A DNA stretch of 64,000 bases. Origin: an uncultured Acidobacteriota bacterium. Lineage in GTDB: Bacteria > Acidobacteriota > Terriglobia > Bryobacterales > Bryobacteraceae. Below, piece after piece: positions 62,371 to 64,000 of this stretch. Each line of letters opens with the position of its first letter. Position 1 is the stretch's first letter. The position numbers were made by a program, and so were the translations under genes. The notes under the pieces were generated by a model. That model saw only the letters and a program-made list of their open reading frames with translations, was not told where the DNA came from and did not search any database. The stretch is from the NCBI GenBank assembly GCA_902825945.1, contig CADECY010000004.1:1-64000 (forward strand), in the 5' to 3' direction.

Positions 62371-64000
62371 TTAGTCTTCGTCGTCTGAACCTTGCGCGAC
62401 CTTCAGCACCGCCAGGAACGCCTCCTGCGGAATCTCGACGCGACCGACACGCTTCATGCGCCGCTTGCCTTCCTTCTGCTTTTCGAGCAGCTTCCGCTTT
62501 CGCGTGATGTCGCCGCCGTAGCACTTGGCGAGCACATTCTTGCGAATCGCCGAGATCGTTTCGCGCGCGATGATCTTGCTGCCGATCGCCGCCTGTAAGG
62601 CGACCTCGAACATCTGTCGCGGAATCAGCTTGCGCAACCGTTCGATTAGCGCCTTGCCGCGATCGTAGGCGAAATCGCGGTGGACGATCATCGAAAGCGC
62701 ATCCACCGGTTCACCCGCGACCAGCACGTCGAGCTTCACCATCGGCGACACACGATGTCCGGCCAGGTGATAGTCGAGCGAGGCATAGCCACGCGAGGCC
62801 GATTTCAGCCGGTCGTAGAAGTCGAGCACGATTTCGTTGAGCGGCAGTTCGTAGGCCAGCAGCACGCGGCCCGTTCCGATGTATTCGAACTTGCGTTGTG
62901 TGCCGCGCTTCTCTTCGAGCAGCTTGAGGATCTCGCCGAGGTACTCCTCGCGCGTGATCACGGTCGCTTCGATGATCGGTTCTTCGACGGTTTCGATATC
63001 GGCCGGATTCGGGAATCGCGACGGATTCTCCACATCGATCATGTCACCGCCGCGGAGCGTAATGCGATACCGTACCCCTGGCGCGGTCGTGATCAGGTCG
63101 ATATTGAACTCGCGCTCGAGCCGCTCCTGCACGATCTCGAGATGTAGCAATCCCAGGAACCCGCAGCGGAAGCCGAAGCCGAGCGCGACCGAATTCTCGG
63201 GCTCGAACGAAAGCGCGCTGTCGTTGAGGCGCAGCTTTTCGAGCGCCTCGCGCAGCATTCCATGCTCGTGCGACTCCACCGGATACAAGCCCGCGAACAC
63301 CATCGCCTTGACGTGTTCGAATCCCGGCAGCGCCTCATCGGCGGGCCGTTTGTCATCGGTAACCGTGTCACCCACCTGCGCGTCGGAAACGGTCTTGATG
63401 TTGGCGAACATGAAGCCCGCTTCGCCCGCCGAAAGTTCGGTGGTAGGAATGGGCTTCGGCGATTGGTATCCGAGACCTTCCACTTCGAAGGAACGGCCAT
63501 TCGACCAAAGCCGGATCTTCTGGCCCACCTTGATCCTGCCATCGACGATACGCAGCAGAATGATCACGCCCCGATATGGATCGAACCACGAATCGAAAAT
63601 CAGCGCGCGCAGCGGTGCTTCGGGATCGCCCTTTGGCGGTGGCACCTTCTTCACCACCTGTTCGAGAATCTCGCGGATCCCGATGCCGTTCTTCGCGCTC
63701 GCGAGCACGGCTTCGGAAGCGTCGAGCCCCACCAAATTCTCGATCTGTTCACGAATCCGGTCCGGTTCGGCGGAGGGCAGATCGATCTTGTTGATCACCG
63801 GCAGAATCTCGAGATTGTGATTCAGAGCGAGGTAGGTGTTGGCGAGAGTCTGCGCTTCGACACCTTGCGACGCATCGACAACGAGGAGCGCGCCCTCGCA
63901 GGCTTGCAGGCTGCGAGAGACCTCGTAGGTGAAGTCCACGTGTCCGGGCGTGTCGATCAAATTGAGCTGATACATCTGCCCGTCGTCCGCTTTGTAGTCG
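62371..64000 (-). CDS. lepA: Elongation factor 4, LepA (partial: 5' end beyond window)
   Basis: At least 542 residues are in the window; the frame continues past base 64000 (DYKADDGQM before [11 protein letters not shown]). Visible features of the translational GTPase are switch [34 protein letters not shown], the EF-G-like domains II and III, and the LepA-specific C-terminal domain with [12 protein letters not shown] and [20 protein letters not shown]. LepA associates with ribosomes and helps translation under stress or back-translocation; it is near-universal in bacteria. The missing part is about the first 60 residues (P-loop region). Confidence 0.95.
   Translation of the reverse strand, partial: DYKADDGQMYQLNLIDTPGHVDFTYEVSRSLQACEGALLVVDASQGVEAQTLANTYLALNHNLEILPVINKIDLPSAEPDRIREQIENLVGLDASEAVLASAKNGIGIREILEQVVKKVPPPKGDPEAPLRALIFDSWFDPYRGVIILLRIVDGRIKVGQKIRLWSNGRSFEVEGLGYQSPKPIPTTELSAGEAGFMFANIKTVSDAQVGDTVTDDKRPADEALPGFEHVKAMVFAGLYPVESHEHGMLREALEKLRLNDSALSFEPENSVALGFGFRCGFLGLLHLEIVQERLEREFNIDLITTAPGVRYRITLRGGDMIDVENPSRFPNPADIETVEEPIIEATVITREEYLGEILKLLEEKRGTQRKFEYIGTGRVLLAYELPLNEIVLDFYDRLKSASRGYASLDYHLAGHRVSPMVKLDVLVAGEPVDALSMIVHRDFAYDRGKALIERLRKLIPRQMFEVALQAAIGSKIIARETISAIRKNVLAKCYGGDITRKRKLLEKQKEGKRRMKRVGRVEIPQEAFLAVLKVAQGSDDED

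Overview
The window looks like a chromosome segment of an Acidobacteriota bacterium of the Bryobacterales / Solibacter group (inferred from gene content, no search run). Pointers are the secreted cassette of DUF1592 haem protein, DUF1552 Tat protein and ankyrin protein, the giant SBBP beta-propeller protein with an acidobacterial-type VWFA domain, the carboxypeptidase-regulatory TonB-dependent receptor, the abundance of Tat-exported sugar-isomerase and PLP-type enzymes, and high GC coding DNA. No rRNA, tRNA, CRISPR array or intact insertion sequence was seen. Convergent genes usually abut or overlap, and several genes appear to be transcribed without a leader.

Layout. 1-7.5 kb (minus strand): a sugar-catabolism operon (Gfo/Idh/MocA dehydrogenase, sugar-phosphate isomerase, SSS symporter, tiny membrane protein) that has been split by a large NACHT-family NTPase gene. 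The NACHT gene lies between an intact dehydrogenase and a diverged, truncated copy of the dehydrogenase 3' end, a 360-bp direct repeat; it looks like a single-gene defence insertion. 7.5-14.4 kb: PilZ protein, then on the minus strand a histone-deacetylase-like amidohydrolase, phosphotransacetylase, a large transglutaminase/TPR protein and a DnaQ-fold exonuclease. 14.4-18.1 kb: exported esterase, a VapBC-like toxin-antitoxin pair, a 397-bp gap and an unknown protein. 18.1-22.7 kb: SelA-like PLP enzyme, isopropylmalate/tartrate-type dehydrogenase, amidohydrolase, MmcQ/YjbR protein and PP2C phosphatase. 22.7-27.1 kb: cyclophilin, amidase and SDR operon, then an acyl-CoA ligase.

27.1-27.75 kb is a gene graveyard: pieces of an ECF sigma factor, a VapB antitoxin and a VapC PIN toxin, downstream of a methyltransferase. 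28.8-36.6 kb is the secreted cassette (isomerase, DUF1592, DUF1552, ankyrin) followed by a PQQ-like propeller. 36.6-41.8 kb: redoxin, ComEC, class III aminotransferase and SDR. 41.8-46.5 kb: the 1555-residue SBBP/VWFA protein. 46.6-49.1 kb: a membrane-anchored methyltransferase diverging from an OmpR-type two-component system, with a striking four-hexamer palindromic operator between them. 49.1-58.6 kb: cytochrome-PQQ dehydrogenase, amidohydrolase, CehA/McbA hydrolase, di-haem peroxidase, an ankyrin/haem/toroid fusion and a nucleotidyltransferase pair of toxin-antitoxin type. 58.6-64 kb: TonB-dependent receptor, TfoX-C-like protein and the 3' part of lepA, which runs off the window.

The most noteworthy items are the NACHT insertion with its duplicated flank, the palindromic tandem operator of the two-component system, the ankyrin/haem/toroid fusion, and the nucleotidyltransferase locus with a 59-residue partner.
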